Below are positions 7,782 to 14,676 of a DNA stretch of 29,925 bases, in pieces. The DNA comes from JAAZPG01 sp012797375 (lineage in GTDB: Bacteria; Acidobacteriota; Aminicenantia; Aminicenantales; UBA4085). Location: the NCBI GenBank assembly GCA_937868205.1, contig CALMMC010000075.1, forward strand, positions 1 through 29,925, read 5' to 3'. The notes beneath the pieces were generated by a model, which saw nothing but the letters and a program-made list of their open reading frames with translations, made no database searches and was not told the DNA's origin. Both the position numbers and the translations under genes were made by a program. Numbering within the stretch: position 1 is the first letter of the stretch; each line of letters opens with the position of its first letter.

Positions 7782-8252
7782 TCATACGGCCGCTTCGATC
7801 AGGACGGGAGCGAGAATCCGGAGGATCTCCGCCGGGGCCATTCCGGCCAGTTGTCCGCGCTTGCCGGCGTTGATCCAAACGCGGGGGGATTCGGTCAGCG
7901 TCCGTTCCATGTAGACCGGAAGGTTTTTCCTGGCGCCGAAGGGGGAGATGCCGCCGACCTGGTATCCAGTGTGGCGTTCGGCGGCGGCCGGCGGGCAGGG
8001 CGCGACCGACTTGACTCCCAGGATGCGGGCCAGTCGCTTGGCCGAGACTTCCCGGTCGCCGTGCATCAGAACGAAAAAAGGAGTCCGGCCGTCGGTTTCG
8101 AATACGAGCGTCTTGATGACGTCGTGCTCCTCGACGGCCAGGGCGCGGGCGGCCGCGGCCGTCCCGCCGTGTTCTTCGTAGCGATAGAGCCTGATCTCAA
8201 AATCCGCGGCGAGGTCCTTGAGAACGCGGACGGCCGGCGTCATGGACGTCAT
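7782..8252 (-). CDS. ybaK: YbaK/EbsC-family aminoacyl-tRNA deacylase
   Basis: Small cytoplasmic trans-editing enzyme of 156 residues; the closest known role is hydrolysis of mischarged Cys-tRNA(Pro). Family features seen: the conserved lysine in DVIKTLVFE, the central strand VLMHGDREVSAKRLARILG, and the signature GYQVGGISPFGARKNLPVYM followed by WINAGKRG. The ATG overlaps the upstream GNAT gene's stop as ATGA, so translation is coupled. A second in-frame ATG three codons on has no better ribosome binding site. Substrate specificity cannot be told from sequence by eye. Confidence 0.9.
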   Translation of the reverse strand: MTSMTPAVRVLKDLAADFEIRLYRYEEHGGTAAAARALAVEEHDVIKTLVFETDGRTPFFVLMHGDREVSAKRLARILGVKSVAPCPPAAAERHTGYQVGGISPFGARKNLPVYMERTLTESPRVWINAGKRGQLAGMAPAEILRILAPVLIEAAV

Positions 8253-9034
8253 TTTATTTTTTTCACCCGGCGGGCGATTTTCCGGCGGATCGTATCGTAC
8301 GAGGGCGGCGGGCCGGTCCGGACGGGCTTTCCGTCGATGAACAAACCGTCGGCGATGCCCCATTCGAGATACGCCGCCCGGTCGGACGTGTCCACCTCGG
8401 TGAAGGCAACCCGGTCGCCGAATTCCGCGGCCGCCCGGCGGGCCCGCTCGCCGACCATGTTCATCGCCGTGCACCAGCCGTTCCGGAACACGGCGACCGA
8501 CGTCCGGCCGGGGACCGCGGCGGGTCTCTTTTTCTCCCGGATCCACCGCGGGGCGACGGCATCCGGGGTGAAAGGCTTCCAGAGAAGGAGGGCGACCTCG
8601 TTCTTGTCGACCTTGCGATAGCCGTGCTTTTTGAACCAGGAGGCCCGCATGAAGACGGGAAGGCCGACGCCCCAGGCGACCATGCCCTTGGCCTCCTTCG
8701 CCCGGGCGTCTTCCTCGGCGGCCGCCAGGAGGGCGCTGCCGAGGCCTTTTTTCCGCTGGTCCCCGATGCCTTTTCCCTTGTAAGCGTGGACCCAGATGCA
8801 GTGGATGAAATAAAGATCGCGGCCTTCGGCGAAGGCGTGCTCGATCGGGACATACTGAATCATGCCCGCCGGCCGGCCGTCGACGAGGGCGATCTTGACC
8901 CGGAGACCCTTCTCCTTCATCCGCCGGAACCACGTCTCCCGATGATGGCCGGCTTCCTTCGGTTCGTCCGACCAGCCCTCCAGGCAGACGAAGTAATCGT
9001 TCTCGAACCGCTCATCCAGATCGATGATTTCCAT
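8249..9034 (-). CDS. GNAT acetyltransferase fused to a YoaP-like thioredoxin-fold domain
   Basis: Protein of 261 residues. The N-terminal two thirds is a GNAT acyl-CoA transferase: AGMIQYVPIEHAF, then YFIHCIWVHAYKGKGIG and RKKGLGSALLAAAEEDA, which form the acetyl-CoA binding region, then FMRASWFKKHGYRKV. The C-terminal part (from about residue 175) reads like the YoaP C-terminal domain, a thioredoxin-like fold, with GWCTAMNMV, TEVDTSDRAAYLEWG, then LFIDGKPVRTGPPPS. The substrate is unknown. It starts 20-odd bases downstream of a perfect TATAAT and has GGGAGG before the ATG. It is coupled to the tRNA deacylase downstream, which hints at a shared but unknown task. Confidence 0.85.
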   Translation of the reverse strand: MEIIDLDERFENDYFVCLEGWSDEPKEAGHHRETWFRRMKEKGLRVKIALVDGRPAGMIQYVPIEHAFAEGRDLYFIHCIWVHAYKGKGIGDQRKKGLGSALLAAAEEDARAKEAKGMVAWGVGLPVFMRASWFKKHGYRKVDKNEVALLLWKPFTPDAVAPRWIREKKRPAAVPGRTSVAVFRNGWCTAMNMVGERARRAAAEFGDRVAFTEVDTSDRAAYLEWGIADGLFIDGKPVRTGPPPSYDTIRRKIARRVKKIK

Positions 9035-9056
9035 GGCCGCCTCCCCGCGCGGCGTG

Positions 9057-9087
9057 ATTATAACCCAATATTAATGAGGAGACACAA
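9057..9087 (-). promoter_or_regulatory. Candidate promoter for the GNAT-ybaK operon
   Basis: A perfect TATAAT (9062-9057 on the minus strand) lies 22 bases upstream of the GNAT ATG, with GGGAGG in the short leader. The best -35 is a poor TTGTGT with a 19-base spacer, so strength is uncertain. Confidence 0.4.
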
Positions 9088-9197
9088 TCCCCATGGACCT
9101 CATTTTTTTCGTATAAATTCTTAGTTCGGATCAGGCGGAAAAGGAAACATAAAGCGGAAAGGAAAATTTATTAGGGTGAATTGGCACGGGGTCTCCC

Positions 9198-9704
9198 TTA
9201 TTCCTCTTTCATTTGGAGATAATTCCTTATTTTCACGCGCTTGATGACCTTCAGCCCGTCCTGGCCTTCGTCAATGAAATACACGGAATCGTTTTTGATG
9301 AGCGAAGGCGTCGCGGGGAATTCCGTCCGGTAGAGATAGCGGCCGTGCCGACTGAAAATATCCGCCTTTTCGGCCTTGTTTTCATCCCAAACCGACTTCA
9401 CTCTTATGGCGTAAATTCGGCCTTTGTCATCACTCATCAACTTCTTGAAAAAGGGGCGATGGGAAGGAAAGACGCAATTCTTGCCCAAGAATTTCTTTTC
9501 TTTTGAAGAAATGGACCGGGGCTTTTCATCCCGGTCCATCACGGATTTCACGTTGCCGTCGAAATCATAGAGTATCAATTGATATCGAGTGTTTTCTCCA
9601 TAACATAACATCGTATTGCCGATCGGGCAAAAAAAGGAATTCGCCGAATAGGGGTGAATCATTCCCCCCATGACTCCGCCCGTTTGGCTTCCTGAGATCT
9701 TCAC
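9198..9704 (-). CDS. 6-bladed beta-propeller protein, C-terminal fragment
   Basis: 168 residues continuing the propeller of the gene immediately upstream, in a different frame. The text resembles the second half of a full 6-bladed propeller: GGVMGGMIHPYSANSFF, DGNVKSVMDRDEKPRSISSK, FPSHRPFFKKLMSDDKGRIY, ADIFSRHGRYLYRTEFP and KVIKRVKIRNYLQMK. There is no signal peptide of its own. It could start at GTG 9704, overlapping the upstream stop as GTGA, which would allow coupled translation. A free half-propeller is unlikely to fold, so this is probably a frameshifted gene or an assembly indel. The 3' end of the island operon is here; I see no terminator after it. Confidence 0.7.
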   Translation of the reverse strand: MKISGSQTGGVMGGMIHPYSANSFFCPIGNTMLCYGENTRYQLILYDFDGNVKSVMDRDEKPRSISSKEKKFLGKNCVFPSHRPFFKKLMSDDKGRIYAIRVKSVWDENKAEKADIFSRHGRYLYRTEFPATPSLIKNDSVYFIDEGQDGLKVIKRVKIRNYLQMKEE

Positions 9705-10330
9705 CCTGCGTCATCCATCGTTTTCAGGCGAAGAATGACCGCCCCGCTCGAATCCGCTTTCACGAAAGTCTTTTTCATCTCCAGATTGATCATGTCCCAA
9801 GAAAAAGCGTAGATGAAACCTTCGCCGGTTACGTAGAAGGCGTTGGAATCAAAGGGAATTTGGAAATCCAATTTGATCTGATGCCGAAATGTTCCCTCCT
9901 TGTCAAAAACGTGCAGCAAGCCGCCTTGATCATTGACAAAGAGATCGTCGTGTTCGTCGACGAAAAGACTCCGGGGTTCCATCAATTCCCCGGGGCCCTG
10001 GCCTTTACGGCCGAATGATTTTAAGAAAATTCCGCGGCGGTCATACTTCAGGATACTATTTTTATCCAGGACGAATAAATTTTCCGCCGCATCCGCGGCC
10101 AGGTCCCTAAGGAAAGAAAAACGATAATCGTCGTTCTCGTTCGATTCGCGAATGACGGCTTCCTCTTCCAGCTCAAGCGCCAGGGTTCCATGAGCGGCCC
10201 GATTTTCCGCGATTTTACAGGCCTCATGGGCAATCATGGCCGCGCCTGAAGCGGTGAGCCAGAGGAATAGACTAAAAATCCAAGCGATCGCGTTTCGCCG
10301 CGTCCCCATTTTCCGGAGGCGATTCTCCAT
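9701..10330 (-). CDS. 6-bladed beta-propeller protein, N-terminal fragment with signal peptide
   Basis: 209 residues. A hydrophobic export signal lies around residues 14-34 (AIAWIFSLFLWLTASGAAM). It is followed by propeller repeats of the NHL/6-bladed type: DLAADAAENLFVLDKN, ILKYDRRGIFLKSFGRKGQGPGEL, SLFVDEHDDLFVNDQ and VFDKEGTFRHQIKL. The GRKGQGPGE motif is the family hallmark. The frame stops in mid-domain, and the remainder continues in the next frame from 9704. It is the second gene of a leftward pair, 15 bases after the propeller lipoprotein. Exported to periplasm or cell surface by inference; no biochemical function is known to me. Confidence 0.75.
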   Translation of the reverse strand: MENRLRKMGTRRNAIAWIFSLFLWLTASGAAMIAHEACKIAENRAAHGTLALELEEEAVIRESNENDDYRFSFLRDLAADAAENLFVLDKNSILKYDRRGIFLKSFGRKGQGPGELMEPRSLFVDEHDDLFVNDQGGLLHVFDKEGTFRHQIKLDFQIPFDSNAFYVTGEGFIYAFSWDMINLEMKKTFVKADSSGAVILRLKTMDDAG

Positions 10331-10345
10331 AAAATCCTGCCGCGA

Positions 10346-11419
10346 TTAGAATTTAAATAAAATGCTCCTTTCTTTAATGGTTCCAATTCCATAGATTGCT
10401 TTTCCGCCGGCGATCAAGAAGTCTCTCGGAGTGACGGTTTCTTTTCCCGTTTTCAAATATATCTTTTTTGATAATTTATGATTTTCATTGAATAATAAAA
10501 TGGAATTATCCCATTCATCACGGGAGCCGGAACCGGCCGTATTCGGGATATAAAAAATCCTTCCGGCTTCATCAACCGCGAATCCACTGCAGAAAGATAT
10601 GCAAGTTCCAGATGAAACGGAATCATCTTTAAACGTTTCGGGCGTATCAATCCCCTCCGCGTCGATTCTCCCGGCGATCGCGTCGATGACGGGGATTCCG
10701 AATTTCCGTAGATCCAAGACGGCCGTCCGGCCGCCGTTTTTTCCGCTCCAGGAGATCAAGGGCTGGTTGATAAAGGCGTAATAGATATTTTCGTCGCGCG
10801 CAATCATCCGTATCCTGTTGAACGTGTTATATCCAATCATAGAATTGCACTTGATAATCGGGCCGATCTTCTTGACGAGCCTTCCTTCATGGTCATAGAC
10901 GGAAATGAGCTTGCCGTCATTCCTCGTTTTGTTGGATTTATCAATGACATTCACGTAAATGGCCTCGCGGTCGACGAAAAGAGAGGTGGGGGACCAGGCA
11001 TGGTCGATTTTAAAAGACGATTTGAATTCGCCGTCGAGGCTGAAAATCTTTACTTGACGGCCCGCATCATTCAGGACATAAAGAGAATCGTTTTCCACCA
11101 GTATCGCCGTCGGAGAGAACAAGGCGTCGGCCCCCTGTCCGATTCCTCCGATATCGGCCGCGAGCCGGCCCGTCTTATCGAATTTCTGGATCCTGTCATG
11201 GCCGAACTTCAGGTAATAGATATTGCCCTGTTGATCAATGGCCATATTCTGAAATAAATTGAAGAAGGGCATGATCTTATAATCCGGAATAACGGCATTC
11301 AACTCGAGAAGAGGGGTGATTTCTATAATCTCCATGGGTATCGACGGATTCCGGGAGCACCCCCCTGGCGATAAATAATAAACGGCGGCCAAGATAATCG
11401 CGGCGCGCGTCTTCTTCAT
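10346..11419 (-). CDS. 6-bladed beta-propeller lipoprotein
   Basis: 357 residues with an N-terminal export signal ending at PGGC (a weak lipobox, Cys21). About six repeats of the pattern strand-DxxGNIYYL-strand-KFDKTGRL follow: NMAIDQQGNIYYLKFG, IQKFDKTGRLAADIGGIGQG, ILVENDSLYVLNDAG, VKIFSLDGEFKSSF, SLFVDREAIYVNV, SVYDHEGRLVKKIG, then GFAVDEAGRIFYIPN. The GIGQGADALF segment corresponds to the GQGPGE motif of its neighbour. It starts at ATG 11419 with AAGGAA at good spacing and leads the leftward two-gene unit. It probably sits in the cell envelope as a binding or sensing protein; the ligand is unknown. Confidence 0.8.
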   Translation of the reverse strand: MKKTRAAIILAAVYYLSPGGCSRNPSIPMEIIEITPLLELNAVIPDYKIMPFFNLFQNMAIDQQGNIYYLKFGHDRIQKFDKTGRLAADIGGIGQGADALFSPTAILVENDSLYVLNDAGRQVKIFSLDGEFKSSFKIDHAWSPTSLFVDREAIYVNVIDKSNKTRNDGKLISVYDHEGRLVKKIGPIIKCNSMIGYNTFNRIRMIARDENIYYAFINQPLISWSGKNGGRTAVLDLRKFGIPVIDAIAGRIDAEGIDTPETFKDDSVSSGTCISFCSGFAVDEAGRIFYIPNTAGSGSRDEWDNSILLFNENHKLSKKIYLKTGKETVTPRDFLIAGGKAIYGIGTIKERSILFKF

Positions 11420-11531
11420 TAATATTTCCTTAGGGAATTATTTCTATTTCGCAGCTTAAGCGGACAGGCAATCGCGATTGATAAAGATGATCAAGAACAA
11501 GCGCCTTCTCCCCATGCCGGGGGAGTTTCAC

Positions 11532-11579
11532 CAAAGAAAAGAATCCGCGGAAATCGCGGAAAAATCCCTTTTTTCTTTG
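11532..11579. terminator. Bidirectional terminator-like hairpin in a divergent region
   Basis: The outer arm CAAAGAAAA (11532-11540) pairs with TTTTCTTTG (11571-11579). The inner arm TCCGCG (11544-11549) pairs with CGCGGA (11555-11560) around a GAAAT loop. An A-rich left and T-rich right arm give a T-run after the GC core on both strands, as in bidirectional terminators. Its position between divergent genes is unexpected. Confidence 0.4.
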
Positions 11580-11656
11580 TCCAAACAGGATAAGAGTCAT
11601 AAATGGCGGGACGTGTCACCCTTCGGGACGATTTTAGGCGGCGTGATTCAAGAACG

Positions 11657-11685
11657 TTGATTTCTTTTTTTCTTTCATTCATAAT
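11657..11685 (+). promoter_or_regulatory. Sigma70-like promoter for the AraC-type gene
   Basis: A -35 TTGATT (11657-11662) and a -10 CATAAT (11680-11685) are 17 bases apart. Transcription would begin near 11692, just upstream of the mini-ORF at 11714 and of the regulator. Confidence 0.55.
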
Positions 11686-11713
11686 TATAAATATTCATGA
11701 CAGGTGGGAATAA

Positions 11714-11788
11714 ATGAGTGTTTTTTGTATAAGCCCGCTAAAAAGGATCTTGTATCCCTTAAGGGAGAAAAACGGGATTTTAAGATGA
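11714..11788 (+). CDS. Possible 24-residue leader peptide coupled to the AraC-type gene
   Basis: A mini-ORF of 24 codons starts at ATG 11714, 5 bases after AGGTGGG (11702-11708), the best ribosome binding site in this stretch. It begins MSVFCISPLKR and ends at TGA 11786-11788, which overlaps an in-frame ATG of the AraC gene as ATGA. The layout fits a translated leader that feeds ribosomes to the regulator. The alternative is that it is only a chance frame and the regulator starts at GTG 11704. No family is recognisable. Confidence 0.4.
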   Translation: MSVFCISPLKRILYPLREKNGILR

Positions 11789-12531
11789 AGAGAGGGAAAC
11801 TTATTATCGCGGGCAACAATATAAAATCTCCTTCGGCAATCTCCCTATTATCTATAATAAAAAAATTAAATATCGATGGAAGCCGATGGGAATTAATTAT
11901 TAATCCTACGATAGCTGCAATAGCGAGGATAAGGAATAACGATGCTATCATTATGGCTTGTGATTATAATTGTTCGGCCGATTATTGCGGACGATGGTTT
12001 TTCTGCTTAGGAAACAAGCCTATCGTGAGATTTGCTATATTTAGAAGACTTCCTCCAAATCTCGAGAAGGAAAGTATATTCTATTCTTTTCGTGTTTTAA
12101 GAGGCTTCGATTCAACGAATCCAGATGAATATTTTTCGTTGATTAAAAATTATCCTGGCTGTGTAGGGCTGGAAGATGGGAAATATTCTTCCCATGTACC
12201 TCTGAATAAAATAGCAAAAATCGAACAGATCATTAATAAATACGAGGGAGCTGACTTTGATCGAGAATATTTATCATTAAAGATCAAATTAAGCTCATCC
12301 TATATATCCTTCTTATTTAAGGAGCGTATGGGGATAACGTTAAGAACATATACGCAAAAGATGCGGTTTTGCGCAGCTCTTCGTAAAGTGTTGTCAACTG
12401 ACAAACAAGTCAAGCAAATTGCTTATGAAGCGGGCTATGCCGATCCTCTCTATTTCGGCAAAGCATTTAAACAATGGATTGGCATGTCGCCAAAAAATGT
12501 TCGGCGACGATATTCCTCAAATATTATATGA
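11785..12531 (+). CDS. AraC-family transcriptional regulator
   Basis: About 248 residues. The C-terminal 80 residues form the double helix-turn-helix of the AraC/XylS family: LSLKIKLSSSYISFLFKERM, LRTYTQKMRFCAALRKVL, VKQIAYEAGYADPLYFGKAF and MSPKNVRRR. The N-terminal 160 residues start with a strand-like KLIIAGN and are not a recognisable cupin; a receiver-like alpha/beta fold is conceivable, but acidic-pocket residues are not obvious. The frame is open to GTG 11704, but that codon lies inside a ribosome binding site, so I prefer ATG 11785, coupled to the mini-ORF. The gene is AT-rich compared with the chromosome around it, suggesting acquisition. It precedes the secreted-peptide genes and probably controls them. 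Confidence 0.85.
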   Translation: MKRGKLIIAGNNIKSPSAISLLSIIKKLNIDGSRWELIINPTIAAIARIRNNDAIIMACDYNCSADYCGRWFFCLGNKPIVRFAIFRRLPPNLEKESIFYSFRVLRGFDSTNPDEYFSLIKNYPGCVGLEDGKYSSHVPLNKIAKIEQIINKYEGADFDREYLSLKIKLSSSYISFLFKERMGITLRTYTQKMRFCAALRKVLSTDKQVKQIAYEAGYADPLYFGKAFKQWIGMSPKNVRRRYSSNII

Positions 12532-12543
12532 ATACCATATAAT
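12523..12543 (+). promoter_or_regulatory. Inverted repeat overlapping a perfect -10 ahead of the peptide genes
   Basis: ATTATATG (12523-12530) and CATATAAT (12536-12543) are perfect inverted copies with a 5-base spacer. The right arm contains TATAAT (12538-12543); the left arm overlaps the stop codon of the AraC gene. No good -35 is visible, as expected for an activator-dependent promoter. It could be an operator, a promoter, or chance in AT-rich DNA. Confidence 0.4.
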
Positions 12544-12642
12544 CATACTTCAATACTATTTACAAATCTTCTCTTGTTAATTTATTAGAAAAAAGGAATC
12601 CTCTTTCCAAAACAACCGTCGAAAATACAAAAGGAGGAAAAG

Positions 12643-12834
12643 ATGAAGAAAGCAAAAACAGTTCTGTTAGTTGTTTTGCTGGCAGCTAGTATCGCCATTT
12701 TCCTTGTACCTCAAAAACTACAAGCAGTCGATCCAATTATTAAGCCAGGAATACATATAGGCTTAATATGCTGTTGTCCTGCACCTGTAATCGTATCTGA
12801 TTGTAGATGTATCTATGCGCCCGATCCAAAGTAG
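12643..12834 (+). CDS. Small secreted cysteine-rich peptide 1
   Basis: 63 residues, starting at an ATG with a strong AGGAGG ribosome binding site. An N-terminal signal peptide (two Lys, then VLLVVLLAASIAIFLV) is probably cut after residue 28 (KLQA). The mature peptide is about 35 residues with five cysteines (43, 44, 45, 54, 56). The core is C-x-C-x8-C-x-C, and the tail ends CIYAPDPK. No known family is recognised. The next gene encodes a second peptide with the same spacing pattern and the same tail, so this is a real gene pair rather than a chance frame. It is probably a secreted signal, metal binder or modified peptide; the role is inference. Confidence 0.75.
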   Translation: MKKAKTVLLVVLLAASIAIFLVPQKLQAVDPIIKPGIHIGLICCCPAPVIVSDCRCIYAPDPK

Positions 12835-12844
12835 AAATACTGTC

Positions 12845-13045
12845 ATGAGAAACTTTAAATTTCTTGTTCTCTGCGGTTTAATTATTTCTCTAGCGTTTTT
12901 ATTAATCGTGCCTCTGGCCACGGAAGCGGGAACTGTTTTGCTCGGCGGAAAAAAAACAATAACAGGGCCCAATCAATGGGACTGTGACTGTACAGAAAAT
13001 AATTTTATAAACTGTAAATGCCTTATCCAACTGGATCCCGATTGA
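12845..13045 (+). CDS. Small secreted cysteine-rich peptide 2
   Basis: 66 residues from ATG 12845, 10 bases after the first peptide gene. There is no clear ribosome binding site, so coupled translation is likely. The signal peptide (LVLCGLIISLAFLLIVPLA) is probably cut after residue 28 (ATEA), the same length as in peptide 1. The mature part is about 38 residues with CDC-x7-CKC (Cys 47, 49, 57, 59) and the tail CLIQLDPD. The shared pattern with peptide 1 is CxC-x7/8-CxC-[IL]-x3-DP-x-end. It is in a likely operon with the propeller-like and thioredoxin-fold genes downstream. No homologous family is recognised. Confidence 0.7.
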   Translation: MRNFKFLVLCGLIISLAFLLIVPLATEAGTVLLGGKKTITGPNQWDCDCTENNFINCKCLIQLDPD

Positions 13046-13113
13046 TGATATATCTCTAAGATCCGGTGCGGGAGGGGGGACTCCGCATGCGGTTTCTTGA
13101 AGGAGGGCGGCCG

Positions 13114-14163
13114 ATGAAACGATTGATCGTCGTCTTCTTAACAGCGGCCATGATCCCTGCACTCGTCTTGGGGACGCGCCTGGAGAGGATTGACCATTGG
13201 AAACACGAGCAAACGTATTGGGGACCGATATCGGGGTCGTTTTTGGATTCCGCGGGGGATCTTATTTTGATGTTCAGAAAAAGCGGACCGGTGGCCGTGA
13301 GTCAAGACAAAACGGCGGCGATCGCTCCCTTCGGCCAAAGCCCGGATGAAGCGACGCAGGTCTTTACGGTCTGCGAATACCGGGGAGACTTGGCTCTGTT
13401 TGAGGACGTAAACAAGATCAAAATATTTCGCCGGACGGGCAAGACATATCATGGGGAAAAAACGATTTGGCTGAAGAGGGACCCGTTCCTGTTTCTTTTG
13501 AAGACGGCGCTATTCGTAAACGGTCGATTTTTCCTTGCCGGGGTGAAAATCCTGAACGGTCCGGTCTCCGCGGAGAAGGTGGACATCGCCAATCTGCATG
13601 TCATTGAGGAAGATTCATCATCGCCGGGGAGGAGCATCATTCTCGAGCGCGGCATCAAGTTCGATCGTCGATACGAGATCGAGCGGTTTCTTATCCCTTA
13701 TGGGAATGACGTTCTCTATATCAAACAAAGCGAGCCGAGGATTCTCTTCATATCTCAGAAAACTCTCGGCGTGGAAAAGACGCTCGAGCTGAAGGTTCCG
13801 GATTTCTATAAATCCCTGCCAAGGGACTTCTATGCGTTGAAAAATTATCAAGGGAGTTTAAGCGCGTATTTATTAGACTTGGACACGTGGGCGAAGTCCT
13901 ATTCGGCGATCACGAAAGCGGTCCTTTATGAAAAAAATTTCCTTCTTATTCAGATGAGAACGTGCAGGGAGAGCCCGGGCAGGTTTGCGCTCCTTCTCTA
14001 TGATTTGGAAAAAGACGGCTCTCCGGAGGAGATCGTTTATATGGATGACCTGCTGCTTGCCGAACGGGACGGCCGGTTGTATTGCTATCAAAATGGAAAT
14101 CCGGATCTTGACGAGGAAGCGGATGAGACCGCGATCAATATCTATAAGTTGATCAAGAAATGA
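13114..14163 (+). CDS. Secreted propeller-like protein A, associated with the cysteine-rich peptides
   Basis: 349 residues with a signal peptide (LIVVFLTAAMIPALVLG). I chose ATG 13114 because AGGAGG sits just before it. Repeats such as DSAGDLILMFRKSG, APFGQSPDEATQVF and YRGDLALFEDVNKIKIFRR match the 6-bladed propeller pattern, including a GQxPxE motif. The C-terminal half has distinctive blocks shared with the gene at 14677: LELKVPDFYKSLPRDFYALK, LLIQMRTCRE, LYCYQNGNPDLDEEAD. The stop overlaps the next gene's start as ATGA. It is probably periplasmic or surface-exposed; binding to or processing of the small peptides is inference from linkage only. Confidence 0.7.
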   Translation: MKRLIVVFLTAAMIPALVLGTRLERIDHWKHEQTYWGPISGSFLDSAGDLILMFRKSGPVAVSQDKTAAIAPFGQSPDEATQVFTVCEYRGDLALFEDVNKIKIFRRTGKTYHGEKTIWLKRDPFLFLLKTALFVNGRFFLAGVKILNGPVSAEKVDIANLHVIEEDSSSPGRSIILERGIKFDRRYEIERFLIPYGNDVLYIKQSEPRILFISQKTLGVEKTLELKVPDFYKSLPRDFYALKNYQGSLSAYLLDLDTWAKSYSAITKAVLYEKNFLLIQMRTCRESPGRFALLLYDLEKDGSPEEIVYMDDLLLAERDGRLYCYQNGNPDLDEEADETAINIYKLIKK

Positions 14164-14639
14164 AAACAATCCTCATTAATAAAATCCTATTGAATTGTCT
14201 TATTGCCCTTTGCTCCATCGTTTTATCCGTTGCCGTCATTTTCAAGTTTATCGTAAAGAGCGACAAATCCGCTGACTTCTTTATTCATATAGAAAAGATC
14301 AAGATCACAAACATGGAGGGCGAATCCGTAGATCTGATTGATTTAGTCGCCGAGAACAGCGAAACATACATCCTCATTATGAGACTGAATGACTGTTATT
14401 CATGTATCGCAAAAGGAATCGAAGATATTAAATCTCTTCATCTGTCTGGCCATGGATATGTCGTGATCGCCGCCCATGACTCCCTGGATGAAGTTCGAGG
14501 TTTCACCGGGATATTTTCGGATGTCAGATTTTATCAATTATCCGTCGCCGAGCAATATCAATTCATTCATTCGCCGATGCTTCCCGTCCTTGTGAAAATA
14601 AAGAACGGCCGAGTCGTCGCGCATCGAATGATCGTTTAA
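14160..14639 (+). CDS. Membrane-anchored thioredoxin-fold protein with CxxC
   Basis: 159 residues. One N-terminal membrane helix (about residues 9-32) would place the rest outside the cytoplasm. The globular part shows ITNMEGESVDLIDL, then YILIMRLNDCYSCIAKG with a redox-type C79-Y-S-C82 after a hydrophobic strand. Near the end comes PMLPVLVKIKNGRVV, which resembles the cis-proline strand and following turn of thioredoxins (Pro142). It lacks the WCxxC tryptophan of classic thioredoxins and TlpA. It overlaps the upstream gene by ATGA and lies between two paralogous propeller-like genes, with cysteine-rich secreted peptides upstream. A role in their disulfide formation or reduction is a natural inference. 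Confidence 0.7.
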   Translation: MKTILINKILLNCLIALCSIVLSVAVIFKFIVKSDKSADFFIHIEKIKITNMEGESVDLIDLVAENSETYILIMRLNDCYSCIAKGIEDIKSLHLSGHGYVVIAAHDSLDEVRGFTGIFSDVRFYQLSVAEQYQFIHSPMLPVLVKIKNGRVVAHRMIV

Positions 14640-14676
14640 TCACCACGATAGGGCCATGGATTTTCCCGGAGGATTC

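Larger units (their letters stand above)
11420..11703. other. Divergent intergenic region of the accessory island
   Basis: Just under 300 bases between the leftward propeller unit and the rightward AraC gene. Two short open frames here lack a ribosome binding site, signal peptide or motif, so I leave them out. The region contains a long imperfect inverted repeat at 11532-11579 and the AraC promoter at 11657-11685. Confidence 0.5.

Noticed and set aside
11478..11682. Short open frames on both strands in the divergent region
   Set aside because: No ribosome binding site, no signal peptide and no cysteine pattern like the peptide genes; they overlap a hairpin.
13083..13092. Perfect palindrome CCGCATGCGG before propeller gene A
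   Set aside because: Ten bases with no partner copy and no promoter context; likely chance.
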